DNA from: Hirudo medicinalis
Lineage: Eukaryota > Annelida > Clitellata > Hirudinida > Hirudinidae
Length of the DNA stretch: 64,000 nt
Direction: 5' to 3'
Assembly: GCA_011800805.1 (NCBI GenBank)
Contig: MPNW01000177.1
Span: 126,710 to 190,709, forward strand
Positions within the stretch are counted from its first letter, which is position 1. Each line of letters begins with the position of its first letter. Below, one piece after another: positions 13,199 to 24,789 of this stretch. The notes below the pieces were generated by a model, which ran no database searches, was not told where the DNA came from, and saw nothing but the letters and a program-made list of their open reading frames with translations. A program made the position numbers and the translations under genes.

Positions 13199-13285
13199 AT
13201 TTATTATTATTATTATTATTATATTTTATTATTATTATTGTTATTATTGTTGTTGTTATGAAAATAATTATCATTATTGTTGTGT
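13199..13285. repeat. ATT-rich low-complexity tract
   Basis: Interrupted (ATT)n/(GTT)n tract. Confidence 0.85.
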
Positions 13286-13732
13286 CAATATCACTGTGGT
13301 CAGTTATGTTTATTCGTTTGGCTTAATAACCCATAAAGCAGAAACTCGTCTGTTTTGATCATTCACTCATCATTCACTCATCAATTACTCTTTATTCACT
13401 CATCAATCACTCATGCTCTGGAGTAACAAGAGCTTGCATCGGATTGATTGTTATATGGTGATGATAATGATCATGATTATTATGATGACGATGGTTGTAG
13501 TCGTTGTGGTGATGACGACATTGCTGAGTACATGTTAACCTGTTTTGAAAAATGATGACTACCATTATGATCACCATAATAGTCACAATAACCACAATTA
13601 TTAAGGACGTCATTATTTATAATTTCCTACGATAGATTAAAGATCTTTGGTGACAAATAAGTTATTTATTTATGGATCTGTTTTTCATTATTCGCATCCT
13701 TGCCTGCCAAGTTGGAGTTTCTTACTTGGCAA

Positions 13733-13864
13733 TTGATCTCAGTGGCGTTGATGTCCAGAATATTGTTACTGTAACTAAACATTGATCTCAGTGGCGTTGA
13801 TATCCAGAATATTGTTACTGTAACTAAACATTGATCTCAGTGGCGTTGATATCCAGAATATTGN
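13733..13864 (+). repeat. 49-bp tandem repeat, about 2.7 copies, with an N
   Basis: Unit beginning ttgatctcagtggcgttgat, period 49 bp, copies at 13733, 13782 and 13831. The copies are nearly identical (gtcc versus atcc). The third breaks off at an ambiguous base (n, 13864), which suggests an assembly gap or a collapsed array here. Confidence 0.95.
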
Positions 13865-13928
13865 CTACTTATAATAAAAGTAATAATTTAACAATTGAGA
13901 CCTGATGACAAGCAAATTTTATCTTTTA

Positions 13929-14003
13929 GTTATAATAATAACAATAACAACAACAACAACAATAATAATAATAACAATGAAAATTATTTTGAGTTGATTA
14001 AAA

Positions 14004-14041
<38 letters not shown>

Positions 14042-14168
14042 TATCGACAATTTAACCTTAAGTCAACAACATTTGTTCTTATTTTTACAGTTGTTTTAAT
14101 CACTTTAAATAAATGATGAGTTGATTCATTCAGGCAATGTTTGTTCTTGCAAATGTTAACAATTATGG

Positions 14169-14201
<33 letters not shown>

Positions 14202-14205
14202 GTTG

Positions 14206-14257
<52 letters not shown>

Positions 14258-14262
14258 TATTA
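13929..14262. repeat. (AAT)n / (ATT)n microsatellite cluster
   Basis: Three blocks at about 13935-13980, 14005-14042 and 14168-14262, mixed AAT, AAC, ATT and GTT units. ORFs across them are poly-Asn, poly-Ile or poly-Leu and are artefacts. Confidence 0.93.
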
Positions 14263-15792
14263 ATCAGGCACAATAAAAGATTGTTGGTTGATGATTTATG
14301 TTCTCCTAGTATTAATGGATTTCCCCAGCAATTATTTGTTGACATTAAGTGGACAAACTAACAAGTCATCTTTCCCTGCAATAATATTATTATTGGGTAT
14401 TTATCATTATCAGGAAATTAAATGGAATAAAATAATAATAATAATTTAAATTGTTTAAAATTAAAGCTAAAATGTCCATGATTGTCTAAATATTTAAAGA
14501 GATGCACAACACCAAGATCTCCCTCAAAGCTTGAGATTCTACATTCACACAGAATGTTTCACAATCTCATATTTGATCAGTGAATTTAAAAGCTTTGTCA
14601 GCCGTTAACAGCTGTAGAAATAGTGGTGCATCCAATTCCGATTGGTGTGAAGAAACTTGCCAGAGATATTTTAGGTGCTTCCCTCATGGCACGACTTAGT
14701 GATCCTCCAACTTAGAAGAAGGCCAACCACAGGAAACAAGCAAACAAACTCGATCAAATAACTTAACAGATTTACTTAGTAAGAACATCTTAATGTTAGA
14801 ATTTAGTAAGTTAACAAAATAACAACAGAGGGACAATGGTCGTCTTTCGTTTTGAAAACGGGAGGAGGGAATGTTATTGTCTGCTTCACTGCTTCATTAC
14901 ACAACTTGATGTAATGACTTGATGTAATGACTCGACAGATACGAAGGTTGAAGACGGGAGACTACCGAATCTAGTGGTCACGACGAGGTAAATATAAATA
15001 TAAGTTTGTCAAGTTACGAAGTGTTTATAAAAGTCATGTTGCATACGACGACCGTAGACGTGCAATTGTCCGACGGTCGCAATTTCAGACGGGAGTCTGC
15101 TGAAATATAAAGGATGTCTCAGGAGGATGAGCCCTCATTCAAAACTGAAAAGAATCACAAAAAGTGAAATTAGGGAGTAAAGTCTGAGACATAATAAATA
15201 GATATTTCAATATGAAAAGGATCCATTTCATTGGACTGTAAACGTAAGATAAATGTTCAAAAGCATGGTCGTGCTGGAGTGGATGCACGACGATTGTCCT
15301 TTTCCAAGGCAAAGGGCAAAATATGGCATAAGAATTGCATAACACTGACCTTTGTGATTGAACAAAATAATGATGACATTGTTTCAGAAGCAGCAGAAAA
15401 ATTAAGAAGCAAATTCTATTAAAACATTTGCCTCGATAAGAAATATCTTTCATACACGTTTTACAACGATTCAATTTCTTGAACATTCTGATGATTTACA
15501 CAGATTTACAAAGTTTACAGGTTCAGCAACTATTGCTTGTACCAAGTAACTTGGCATAATTTGGATCAATGTAATCACTGTCATCATTGGTCATAAAAGA
15601 TTGTTATCATTATGCTTATCACTTGAATTATTATGTTTTCATTGAACTCTGTGCCACTGTTATTCTGACATCATAAGCTTTTAAAATGTCTCACCTTTTC
15701 ATTTCTCATTCCCTGCCTAAAAACTTATTTATTACAAATATTAGTAATAAAATGCACTTTTATTGCCTTTCATGGTGTTGTCATCGTCGTCG

Positions 15793-15833
<41 letters not shown>

Positions 15834-16465
15834 ATTATAGTCATCATCATCATTGTAATATTATTAATATTATTGATGGCTTTATTCTTAATAGGACCTT
15901 TCAGGACCTAATTAAATGCATAATTATGTTAATGCCATGCTATCCAATGATTGCCTCATTATTTCTCTTCTCTTGATGACTGGGTTTTAGGTCATTCTTG
16001 TTGATGATTGATGGATGGATGGATTGATTGATGGATGGATTGATTGATGGATGGATTAAAATATTAATAAATATAATAAAATATTACAGTAAAATGTTAT
16101 AGTACATCAGTATAGATAAATGTTTTTTAAAGTGATGTCCATTAATTGGTATTTTGTGAATAAGAATGCTGTCAGATGATTTAACGAGCAAAACACAATC
16201 AATCATTGGTGAAAGAATCAATTCATTATTGAATTAATTCAACAATTGAATTCATCCAGTGAATTGTAATGAAATAATTCTCTCGCATGTTAAATTCACG
16301 CTCTCATGTGCGCATGCGCCGGTGGCCTCTCAATTAGGGACCGAGTGTGACTTAACATTCCTAGCGTTCTTAACTTGTCCTCGTCGTCGTCGTCATCATC
16401 GTTACCTTCAACTAGGCCTGAAAGCCGGTGGTTGCTATAAGCAGCTGCTGCTGTTCCCACCGCGG
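14263..16465. other. Intergenic, no gene recognised
   Basis: No recognisable exon. Contains short (CAT)n and (CAG)n runs at 15800-15860, a (GGAT/GATT) run at 16008-16050 and a (GTC)n run at 16380-16398. The translated His- and Gln-rich ORFs are microsatellite products. Confidence 0.5.
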
Positions 16466-16840
16466 ATGAATAATAATATAATAATAATAATAATGATAAT
16501 AATAATAATGATGATAATGATAATAATGATAGTAATAATAATGATGATCATAATAATAATAATGATAACGATAACAACAACAATAATAATAATAACAATA
16601 ATAACAACAACCAATAATAATAATAACAATAATAACAACAACCAAGAATAATAATAACAATAATAACAACAACCAAGAATAATAATAACCTAACAATAAA
16701 TACAATTATACGTCGGTTAAGATGAATTAAGTTAATAACGATATCAGCAGCTCTGTGTAATGTTTAGAAATTTCAGTGTGTCTATTATAATAATAATAAC
16801 AATAATAATAATAATAATATTAATAATCATCATCATCACC
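16466..16840. repeat. (AAT)n/(AAC)n microsatellite with a 28-bp higher-order repeat
   Basis: Long AAT/GAT tract followed by about three copies of a unit of about 28-35 bp (ataataataacaataataac plus aacaaccaa) at about 16595-16690, then another AAT tract at 16785-16840. Confidence 0.9.
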
Positions 16841-17087
16841 GTTTAGACTTATCAGGTACTTGAAGCATCTGGAGTCATCAAGCAGGGATACGTATATTAC
16901 CTGGATTTAACCTGGATTGTGGTTTCCTGCCTCTCCATCGTGGGGATTTGAAACTCAACCGCCCACCCATCAATCCTTCATCCAAGCTAGCCAACCAACT
17001 ATTCAACTAAAGTCTCGGGAAAGGTGGGAGTCTCATGCGAGAAATAGATCCTCCTATCGCGCAAGGAAAGTAGGGGCGCATGAATAC

Positions 17088-20000
17088 ATGAAGAGGGCGA
17101 TAAATGGACCAGCGATGCTTCACCCGGCAACTCCAGCCGCCCTCGTGCACTCCAGGCGCATCAGGGTCCTGCTGCTCGACAAGAAGGAGATGTTTGTCAA
17201 AGTGGAGGTCTGTCGTGTGTCATCCAATGTGAATGCGAATATAAATCAATCCAACTTTCAATCAATCGACCACGTTAAATGCTTTAACTTTTAATTAATA
17301 TCCTTTGGTTGGTGCTTTGCATTAGATTGTATTATAAAAAATCACGTGGTCACCTAAAGCCACATTTCCGACACCAATAAGAAGGAAACTTTTGTTTATG
17401 TTTATTTCTTAGTTTTACATAAATTAATGGATGTAATTCTTGGTTGACGTGTTTCCTGATTGATATGTTTTTTGATTGATATGTTTCTTGAGAGATTCTT
17501 CTATCTAAATCACTGCTTGTTGAACTCAACTTACACTTGCTTTGTTACATTCTCATTACCACAGACAGCATGCATTAAGCATAAATTCACTTGCTTTGTT
17601 ACATTCTCATTACCACAGACAGCATGCATTAAGCATAAATTCACTGCAGTACAACACGTCATTAATTATTGATTTGCTTTTTCACGTGCAGAACAAAAAC
17701 ACGAGGGTCCTCCAAATCTTCCAGGAGGTTTGTGACAGTCTCAACCTCAAGGAAACCGACCTATTTGGACTCGCACTGCTCAGAGGTCATTTTCATGCAG
17801 CCTTTTGAAAGTTTTCAATAGGCAGAGGAATGTAAATGTGAATGGGAATGGGAATGTGAATGTGAATGTGAATGTGAATGTGAATGTAAATGTAACTTCA
17901 ATTTGTTTAACTTTCACCTTTTTTAACTTTTATCTCAATATTCTGCTGAGGTGAACTTTGATAAATGAGGAAAGAATCAAATATTCCACAAAGTGCAGGT
18001 TTATTTGAGCTTTGCTGGCAACTGTCCTAATATGCTCCTTTCCCACTGGACACTCTCTGGACACTCTCTGGACACTCCCTGGACACTCCCTGGACACTCT
18101 CGGGTGGATGCCAGGGATGTTCATATGTTGGGTGTTAAATAACTCTACAGAATGCCTTATCATTTGCCATAATTATAACGACGATGATGGTAATGATGAT
18201 GGTGACAGTGAAGATTATGGTGATAATACGAATAATTACAATAACAACGATGTTAACAACGTAACACAAAACATGCTTGCAGACAACGAGTGTTTCTTTG
18301 TGCACATGGACACAAAACTGCAGAAGTTGGCCCCTAAAATGTGGGGTCAGAAGGAGGGGGTGGATGAACCCAGCTTGACCTTTCTCTTCAGGGTCATGAA
18401 CTACGTCCATGAAGTGAGGCTACTCAAGTCAGTACCAGCTAATTCATAGTTTGCTTTTCAAGCCTCATTGAGAGACTTGGTTTCTGTATTTATTACTTTT
18501 GTTACCGATTTTTCCTGCTATGTTTTTGTTGTGATGATGATGATGATGATGATGAAGTTTATATAGTTGTCGATTCAATTTCAACTTTCTGTCATATTTG
18601 TCATTATTAACTATGAAAGTCAACCTTTTCAACTCACACGTGTTGAACTCTTGCACCTGTGAGTCCGTGCATCTTAATTGATTATTACCTAATTATTATT
18701 TTTTATTAACCCACGGATCTCTGCCTTATCGTGTTAATATTATTTTGACGATGGATGGTGACGAAGGTGACACACTTCCGTCGTGTTGATGCCGATGATG
18801 CTGATTATTGTGACGATGTGATTGTGATGATGATGGTGATAATGATGATGATGATAATGGTGGTGGTGGTGATGATGATGATGATGATGATGACTATGGT
18901 AGTGATGATTGTGGTGACACGAACTTTGATGACGATTGATTTAATGAGGACGACGATGAAAGAGAGATGAATTCTCAGAGGAGTTGGTGCTGACTTTTAA
19001 ACAATCTTCATTTCACTCGTCCAATAATTATTCTTCCACATGTGACCTCCACGTGCTTCATCCAAGTGCAAACCATCCGTGCACGCATTCATGCCGGGGA
19101 TCGGTGAATTAATGCATCACTCCATTCATTCCAGTCACCGGATTCCATCGACGGAGATGACCTGACCCAAATATCCAGATATGACGTCACTGAGCCTTAT
19201 GCGACCTGATTGCATTCGTCATGTTATGGTTATGATGATGATGATTCATGGATTACTGTGGGAGTCTTTTGCCTCCTTAAAAATATGGCAACCTGTAATT
19301 ATGGTTTAGGGCAGTTTCCTGACCTAGTTTTTCAGAAGCCGACCTAATTAAGTTTTAATCCAATCAGGGAGATGGATTTAGTTCGTTAAAAATTGTTAGC
19401 TTATAATTAAATTAGGTGCAAGAAATGTGTGCTTGGAACTTCTTAAAATGACCTGAGATCAACTGATGATGAATGTCGTTGTTTGGATTGCAGTGTTGCA
19501 ATGGCTTATTGATTCTTTAAGCATGTTAAAGAAAAGGTAGCAGTTATAGACAAACGTTGTAAGGATGCAAACATTACATTGTATTGTTATATCACATTGT
19601 TATATCACATTGTTGTATTATATTGTTATATTACATTGTTATGTCATATTGTTATATCACAAGAGACATTTGCAATATTTTAACAATGAAGTGTGAGTGA
19701 CTTATTTGAGAGGTATGTTGCATCAACGTGATTGAATTATTTCAACAAACAGGCAGATATTTTTCATTTCTATTTAGAAATTCCGGTCATTCTTCATGTT
19801 CCACGTTGAGTTGTGTGGTTGCAATGTTGTTACAACTTGTTCACGTCACATGTAACAAGCACTCCAACCCTCCAATGACTCATTTCAGAGGAAGCATGAT
19901 GTGCAGTCCTCCATTTGCCATTGAAATTCATTCACTTCACGTTTAAACGCTTTCAGATATTCAGCTCATTCTTTACTTGAGCCTTCTTGCCTGCCCTGCT

Positions 20001-23000
20001 AGTAGTATCGATGTGTCAATGGAGCTGCCAATGAATGAGAATGAATATTCTCATCTCTGTAGGCTGCCGAGCCTGTCTTTTTAAGGTCGCTACAAGTATT
20101 TCTTCTCGATTCTTATTTCTCGTGTGAACTTTCACTTCTTTGTAATGGCTTTCAAACTTCTCCTGTCTACTCGTTACTTCTGACAGCGAACCGACCACAG
20201 ACATTAAACATTAAACGTGAACATTAAAACACAAACATTAAACATGAACATTAAAACACAGACATCGAATGAAATGCTGTTGATGCTTCCACTAATCATC
20301 GTTCATCCACCAACTCTGACCGGCTCTTAAGACGGATGAAATGTTATCAAGTGCTCGTATTGGATAGTTGGATTTAATAAGCTCGTTATCATTACTACCA
20401 CGGGTGGTCCAATATCAAACCGGTCGATTGTTGTAAGATATGTTCATTAGCAATTTCGATCGTATTCCAATTAACCGCAACAACATTACCACCCACGAAG
20501 TTTCCTGTTTGTAAAAGCACTGCATTCTCTTCATTACCGAGGCAATGAATGTCCTCAGAATAACAATGAATTGAACTTCTACTTAACATTTGTTTACAAG
20601 TTCCTGACAATAACACGAACAAGGTAATTAAAATGTATCATCGCATCCCTGCTCAGGTACAGAACCACAAGACACCTGTATTACCTTCAGTTGAAAGAAA
20701 ATTTCCTGACCTACAACCTTTCCATAAGCGAAGAGAAATGTTTCCTTCTGTCTGCATACGCTCTCATCACCGATCACGGTCCCTATAAGGCCGAACTCCA
20801 CAACAACAGTGAATATTTCAAACCGCAAGATTATCTGCCCTCATGGGTTTGTTGTTGTTGTTGTTGCTTAAATGTATTGCCGACGATCGCGCTCGTACTT
20901 TATGAGATTCAAAAGGAGTTTAAGATATTCAAAGGTCATCAGTGATATCATAAAGTGGTTAACTTTTTTTTCTGCCAGGTGATCATGAGACGGGGACTCG
21001 ATTACATGAGCGCCAACCTGCCAAACATGCACAGGGACATGTCCTCGGAGGCCCTCTCCAGGGATGCTCGGCTCATCTTCATCACCGAGTTGTCCTCCCT
21101 TCCCTGTAGCCACAACTTCCACATGTACAGAGTCACAAGGAAGAAATACGACGAAACAGGTAGGTTATATGGAATATATATTAATATGCTTTTCAATTGT
21201 GTTAATTTTAAAAAATTAATTATGTAATAAATAAATGGTGCACACTTCAACTTTCATTATTATGTTACCTTTAATAAATTAATGCCTTTACTTGTTGGTA
21301 ACCTTCCAATGTGATTGGCAGCTTAAATTTTTATAGACTTTATATAATTAAATTACATTCGATATTATATTACGACGGACTGTGAATTATATAAAATTAT
21401 TTTGTCGTACGATCTCATTCAAGACAACTTCTCGTTGGCCGTCGGACCTCTGGGCTTGCACGTTTACGAAAGCTGCGACGGATTCCTCGGACCCGCGGCG
21501 TCCTTCCTTTGGCCTGGCTTTCCGAAGTTCAACTGCGACGTGAGTGACTCGCTTGTCGATGGATTTCTTGTTACTTACCTCGTAATTTGCACGTTTCACG
21601 CAAATAACGCCGGAGAGCTGCGATCGGACTTAAACCCTTTGAAACCTTCCATTAAAATGTTTCGCGTCGTTGCCGTGGCGACCGTTTCTTTTCGAGAAAT
21701 ATTACGTTTTATGACAATTTTAAAAGCCACTTGAAATCTTAGGAAAACATCCAAAATGACAACACATTCTAAAAACTAATAACTCGTGAGATCTGACTCG
21801 TAACGAACGATCTAAGGGACCCTCGGAAGTCGAGTCTCGAGGACGCCGCACCGACTCGATTCCGAACCGACGTCGCAGGACGCGCTCCCGACGCCGTCGC
21901 CTTCGTCGTCTCGTTCTTCCGACTCGCCAAAACTAGATTCGCGCTCGGACCCGTCGTCGCCGTTGCCGTTCGAATCATCGTTCGCTTCTTTCGCGCCATG
22001 TCGCTTCCTCGACGCCATTTTCAGTAGGTTCGTGAAGGAAAGATTTTAGCCAGTCTTTTCATTGCAACGTTTCATCTGTTGAATAAATGATTACCAAATC
22101 GATATTTTTCAATACGACTCGGAAAGGCCGACGCGCGAGAAGACGGAAAAGTCGAGCGACGAGTTGACTCGGGTCGACCGCTAAAAGGGGTTAAATTATA
22201 GCTTCCCTCATCATTAAAGCTTTTTGTTTTTGAAACTACGGAGACTTCTTAGAATATTTCTTAACGTTTTTTTAGCTTGTAGATATTTTATTATTTATAA
22301 TTTTATTATTATTCAGAGAAAAAAGTTCGAGGTCACTTGCGGGGCGAGCAATGAAGTCCGACTGTCGTGCTTCGCTCGTTCCAAGGAGTGGTGCCTTCAT
22401 CTTCGCAACCTCTGCAAAGCAACCCAGAAGTTCCAGCAAACCATCAACCCACGTCTGGCAGAACTGAAACACCAGGAAGATAGAGATGCAGGTTGGTGGC
22501 CAGAAAAATATGTCCCCAGCGACTCGCAGGACAATGATCGAGAAGCCGGCAAAGGCAGGGAAAACGGCGTGAGACATCGGATCGCCGGCAATGGACAGGC
22601 ATTCGACCACGCAGACGACCCGCAACACGTTGTCGTCGCCACCTCCATCAGCGTCAGCAGCACGGACACCACCCCAAGTATTGATGAACGTATTGGACCG
22701 AACGGTGCTAACCTTAATGGGGATGCACTGCCCGAGATTTCGGAGCACAGTAACGGACTCCCCTCCAGTAGCTTCGATGAGAGAAAATCTAATATTTGTT
22801 TGAGTCTCAAAAGTTTGGAAGCAGTGGATGTCTCTTTGGAGATGAAGAATGAGGTGTCAGAAACCATGAACCATATTGACAGCAGCGAAGCCATGCAGAG
22901 TATGTCGTTATAAGTGTGTTATGTCATCATGATTATTATTATAATTTTGAAATAAGTGAATGAGAGGTGGTCTTGACATTTGAGAGGTTCATTTTGTTTG

Positions 23001-24789
23001 TAGGGGTGACTTCACTCAAGGAAGAGAAAGATCATAAGACCTCTGTCCCAATAAGTCTTGCCAGCAACTTGACAGCATCAGACAAAATGGTTCCTGTGTT
23101 GAAGAAAGGTTTGGAGGAATTGAACTTTGATGACTTGAATCTAATGGACAACGAGATCCTCATCGACACTCCGCCAAACTCGGACTCTCGGAACCTCACT
23201 ACGGTCACTCCTCTTTCTTCCAATCTATCTCCCCTTGATCCGTGCCTTGCTCTAGGTTCCAGTGAGTCTTCAGTTATTACATTCTAACAGAAATATATCA
23301 ACTTCTTTGTTCATTAACATAAATTAACATCTTTACAGACACCCCCAAAAATACCGCTACTAGTGTCTATCGTCATGCTTCCTATCTGGGCACTCCGCTG
23401 AGTCCTTACTTGTACGATTCCCGACAGCAGCCGCAACAACGACAACAGCAACAACAACTGCATCAAGCTCTGTTACATCGACATCCCATAACTCGTCATC
23501 CGACGGGCAGCTCCGGCCGACAAAGTCTTTTGTGGAGGGCGAGTTGCAGTGGTCGACTCATGAAGAGGCATTTGAGGTCCTTAGAGTGTGCACCTGTCCA
23601 TTCAACAGAACACATAACCAATTTAGTGCCTCTCCAGAACTATGTTGGACACTGCATGTACAAAAGTACACCACTTTCTGTCTACAACATGCCTGTCTAC
23701 CATCAGAACAGCATTAACAACATTTTCAGCTACTCTCAAGAGAACAATACTGGCTCTGGAATGTTGAACCAGTCTCTTCAGAAGAATTCCATCGACGAGA
23801 ACGTCGGCGACGTCGAGTCCGAAGATGGCCTCGAAGAAGTCGAGGAAGTTGAAGAGGTTTCGTGCAGACCGCCACCTCCTGCTTACGAGGACGTGGCAAG
23901 GAATTCTAAAATGAGGCTTGCAGGCTCGAGAGGTCTCGAGTTCGAATCCGACGAGTTTATCGGTTGCGATGGATTTCGATCCGATCGACCGGGCAGTAGC
24001 AACGCCAGTGGCAGCTATTCTGATTTTAATTGGGTGACCAGCTCTTCGAGTCCAAAGCTTCCCAACCAACCTCGGCCTCCCAGCATCCTCGACTTCCAAT
24101 TCCCGCTCCTCGATTCGGTCGAAGTCGAGGAAGATTACCGTGCCTCCGATGAAGTACAACGACCGCAGCAGCATCGACGGCCGTTCGAATTCCAACAGTC
24201 TGACTCGCTTCCCGATCGGCGATTCCCCTTTCACAGGTCGTCGCTCAATTCTTACGAGCAATGGATGCAACATCATCATCACCTCCAGGCCTTCCAGGTT
24301 CAGCCTCAGAAGATCAAAGCTGTGTCTCCACTCTTTGCAGAACAAGTTCAATTGTCTACACCACTGCTGAACAGGAAAAATTTCCAGATTTTTGAGCCAA
24401 TGCCATGCAATGCCAGTCCACAAGTTGGTCCATTAAGACTTCTTTACTAGAACAATGTTAGTTGCTTAAGCAGAATTAACATTACCATCAATATTATTTT
24501 GAATTTCAAGGATTTAAAGGTGCCTGGGACAAAGACTTTGCGAAAGGCATCCTCGACCGAATCTGAACCGGGCGAAATGGCGACGAAAGAGAGAGGACGA
24601 GGGAAGCCCGTCCAGCGCCACCATTCGAATATTACATACCTGAGGGACTACAAGAATTCTGAAGACTCTAAGTTGTCTTTTCCACTGGTCAGCGCCCTCC
24701 TGAAGGATCCATCTCTCCAGCAAAATGTCAGGTCCTTCCCTTCGAATTTAGCGGCTTTAGTTTGCGATGGAGAATCACAACAGACGTAG
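17088..24789 (+). CDS. FRMD6: FERM-domain protein, FRMD6/Expanded-like, with PPxY
   Basis: Ten coding exons, 1016 aa: 17088-17207, 17692-17785, 18283-18427, 20657-20846, 20979-21159, 21424-21539, 22317-22899, 23004-23261, 23339-24423, 24511-24789; all phases agree. ATG 17088 is the first in frame; non-coding 5' exons may precede it. Residues 1-350 form a FERM domain. RRIRVLLLDKKEM, LKETDLFGLALLRDNECFF, YFKPQDYLPSW and DYMSANLPNMHRD follow human FRMD6 (compare LKDCHLFGLSVI, YFEPEAYFPSW, DYILKHIPNMHKD). The C-terminal half is long, Ser/Gln-rich and probably disordered. It has an acidic run, then PPPPAYED at about residue 740, a PPxY motif that binds WW domains. FRMD6 and Expanded act at the cell cortex upstream of the Hippo pathway. 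The last splice (24423 to 24511) is less certain: without it a TAG at 24448 ends the protein. Intron 1 and intron 2 hold tandem repeats. Confidence 0.88.
17535..17642 (+). repeat. Perfect 54-bp tandem duplication
   Basis: Two adjacent identical copies beginning acttgctttgttacattctc, in intron 1 of the FRMD6-like gene, just upstream of exon 2. The identity implies a recent duplication. Confidence 0.97.
17820..17893 (+). repeat. (GAATGT)n hexanucleotide repeat
   Basis: About eleven imperfect 6-bp units directly after exon 2 of the FRMD6-like gene, within its intron. Confidence 0.93.
18041..18102 (+). repeat. 12-bp tandem minisatellite (ggacactctct)
   Basis: About five copies of a 12-bp unit (ctggacactctc/ctggacactccc) in intron 2 of the FRMD6-like gene, 180 bp before exon 3. 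Confidence 0.95.
18534..18960. repeat. (GAT)n microsatellite tracts
   Basis: GAT runs at about 18534-18556 and an imperfect GAT/GGT tract at about 18825-18910, in intron 3 of the FRMD6-like gene. Confidence 0.9.
21812..22018 (-). other. Antisense acidic ORF nested in a FRMD6-like intron
   Basis: A 68-aa minus-strand ORF with a real ATG at 22018 lies wholly in the intron between FRMD6-like exons 6 and 7. The region is much richer in GC and CpG than the flanking introns. The product starts MASRKRHGAKEANDD and then runs through Gly, Ser, Asp and Glu. A second ATG at 21999 opens a basic frame of 76 aa. I recognise no domain. It could be a first exon of a nested antisense gene, a CpG-rich regulatory element, or chance. 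Confidence 0.2.

Noticed and set aside
13895..14361. ORFs rich in Asn, Ile or Leu
   Set aside because: They are translations of AAT/ATT microsatellites on both strands; no unique sequence supports a protein.
16259..16705. ORFs of Ile/Met/Asn and Tyr/His/Leu on both strands
   Set aside because: Entirely explained by the AAT/GAT/AAC repeat tract.
17535..18102. CRISPR-like repeats
   Set aside because: The 54-bp and 12-bp units are contiguous tandem repeats without spacers, inside introns of an animal gene.
23623..24423. 266-aa antisense ORF across the FRMD6-like exon 9
   Set aside because: Complementary shadow of a long coding exon; no domain and no splice context.
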